Assembly: GCA_903851195.1 (NCBI GenBank)
Contig: CAINNJ010000027.1
Span: forward strand, 102,744 to 166,743
Source: an uncultured Acidobacteriia bacterium
GTDB taxonomy: Bacteria > Acidobacteriota > Terriglobia > Bryobacterales > Bryobacteraceae
DNA: 64,000 nucleotides
Direction: 5' to 3'
Shown: piece after piece, positions 63,874 through 64,000 of the stretch
How positions within the stretch are numbered: the first letter of the stretch is position 1
Layout: every line of letters starts with the position of its first letter
Made by a program: the position numbers and the translations under genes
Notes under the pieces: model-generated
What the model was told of the DNA's origin: nothing
Database searches by the model: none
Seen by the model: the letters and a program-made list of their open reading frames with translations, nothing else

Positions 63874-64000
63874 ATGAAACTCACCGGTGGCATCTTCGCC
63901 ATGTTGACGATTTCGTGCGCTCTCATGGCGCAGACGCCCGCCGCGGAACCCGAGTTTGAAGTCGCGTCGATCAAGCCGTCGGCCCCGCCCGGCGCGGGAG
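63874..64000 (+). CDS. TIGR03435-type exported protein (3' truncated by window edge)
   Basis: Only 42 codons are present. A signal peptide ('MKLTGGIFAMLTISCALMAQ') is followed by 'EFEVASIKPSAPPG', the conserved N-terminal signature of the TIGR03435 family, which is strongly expanded in Solibacter-like acidobacteria. Function of the family is unknown. The gene continues past the right edge. Confidence 0.8.
   Translation, partial: MKLTGGIFAMLTISCALMAQTPAAEPEFEVASIKPSAPPGAG

Noticed and set aside
1-64000. Prophage, insertion sequence, integron or CRISPR array
   Set aside because: No transposase, integrase, phage structural gene, terminal inverted repeats or regularly spaced repeats were seen.

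Overview
The window looks like a chromosomal segment of a soil acidobacterium of the Solibacter/Bryobacter type. I infer this from gene families that are expanded in that group: a TIGR03437-type domain (7253-9247), the start of a TIGR03435-type protein (63874 to the right edge), paired DUF1592/DUF1552-type secreted proteins, several c-type cytochromes and PQQ quinoproteins, and many Tat-like or Sec signal peptides. The DNA is GC-rich and densely coding. I see no phage, transposase, CRISPR array or rRNA. One tRNA gene, tRNA-Cys(GCA), is present. No stretch longer than 300 bases lacks a candidate gene.

Layout. 1-6.1 kb: secreted proteins (a truncated repeat protein, a double-CAP/PA14 protein) and a diheme cytochrome c translationally coupled to a PQQ dehydrogenase. 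6.1-12.7 kb: a radical SAM protein, a TIGR03437-metallophosphatase fusion, a divergent DUF692-like protein, DUF427, an M28 peptidase and a Uma2-type nuclease. 12.8-17.8 kb: a form-II CO-dehydrogenase-like molybdenum hydroxylase operon (small, large and FAD subunits plus a CoxG-like protein), then a DUF4351-type nuclease-like protein. 17.8-22.5 kb: an NfrB-like glycosyltransferase with a MshEN domain, a membrane protein, an ABC ATPase and a GlcD-type flavoprotein. 22.5-27.7 kb: a frameshifted cytochrome c/copper-monooxygenase-like gene and a succinate dehydrogenase operon (membrane anchor-A-B). 27.7-36.6 kb: GH28, a hypothetical secreted protein, ThuA copy 1, a fluoride-type CLC transporter, and the DUF1592/DUF1552 pair. 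36.7-43.9 kb: glgX-treZ-treY, the route from glycogen to trehalose, plus a small beta-rich protein. 44.0-50.4 kb: an overlapping run of aldo/keto reductase, sulfatase, two xylose-isomerase-like TIM barrels and a quinohemoprotein, followed convergently by ThuA copy 2. 51.3-56.4 kb: a small 42-codon ORF with a strong ribosome binding site, two glycosyltransferases, tRNA-Cys overlapping the end of a CocE-type hydrolase gene, and a YggS-type PLP protein. 56.4-64 kb: an amidohydrolase, a bicupin, a YncE-like propeller with a clear terminator, a small cupin, a lipoprotein, an ECF sigma/anti-sigma pair, a lytic transglycosylase, threonine synthase and the start of a TIGR03435 protein.

Functional theme. 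The genes suggest an aerobic soil heterotroph that oxidises carbohydrates or alcohols in the periplasm (two PQQ enzymes with cytochromes), has an additional molybdenum hydroxylase, degrades pectin-like and possibly sulfated glycans, and makes trehalose from glycogen. The most notable observations are the 44-50 kb sugar-oxidation operon with a cytochrome domain inside the propeller, the DUF692-like protein with altered ligand positions, the tRNA-Cys overlapping a stop codon, the small ORF at 51361-51489, three short tandem duplications lying exactly on stop codons, and several promoters whose -10 box sits 4-9 bases before the ATG (probably leaderless mRNAs). Function calls are from motif reading only; no database search was run.
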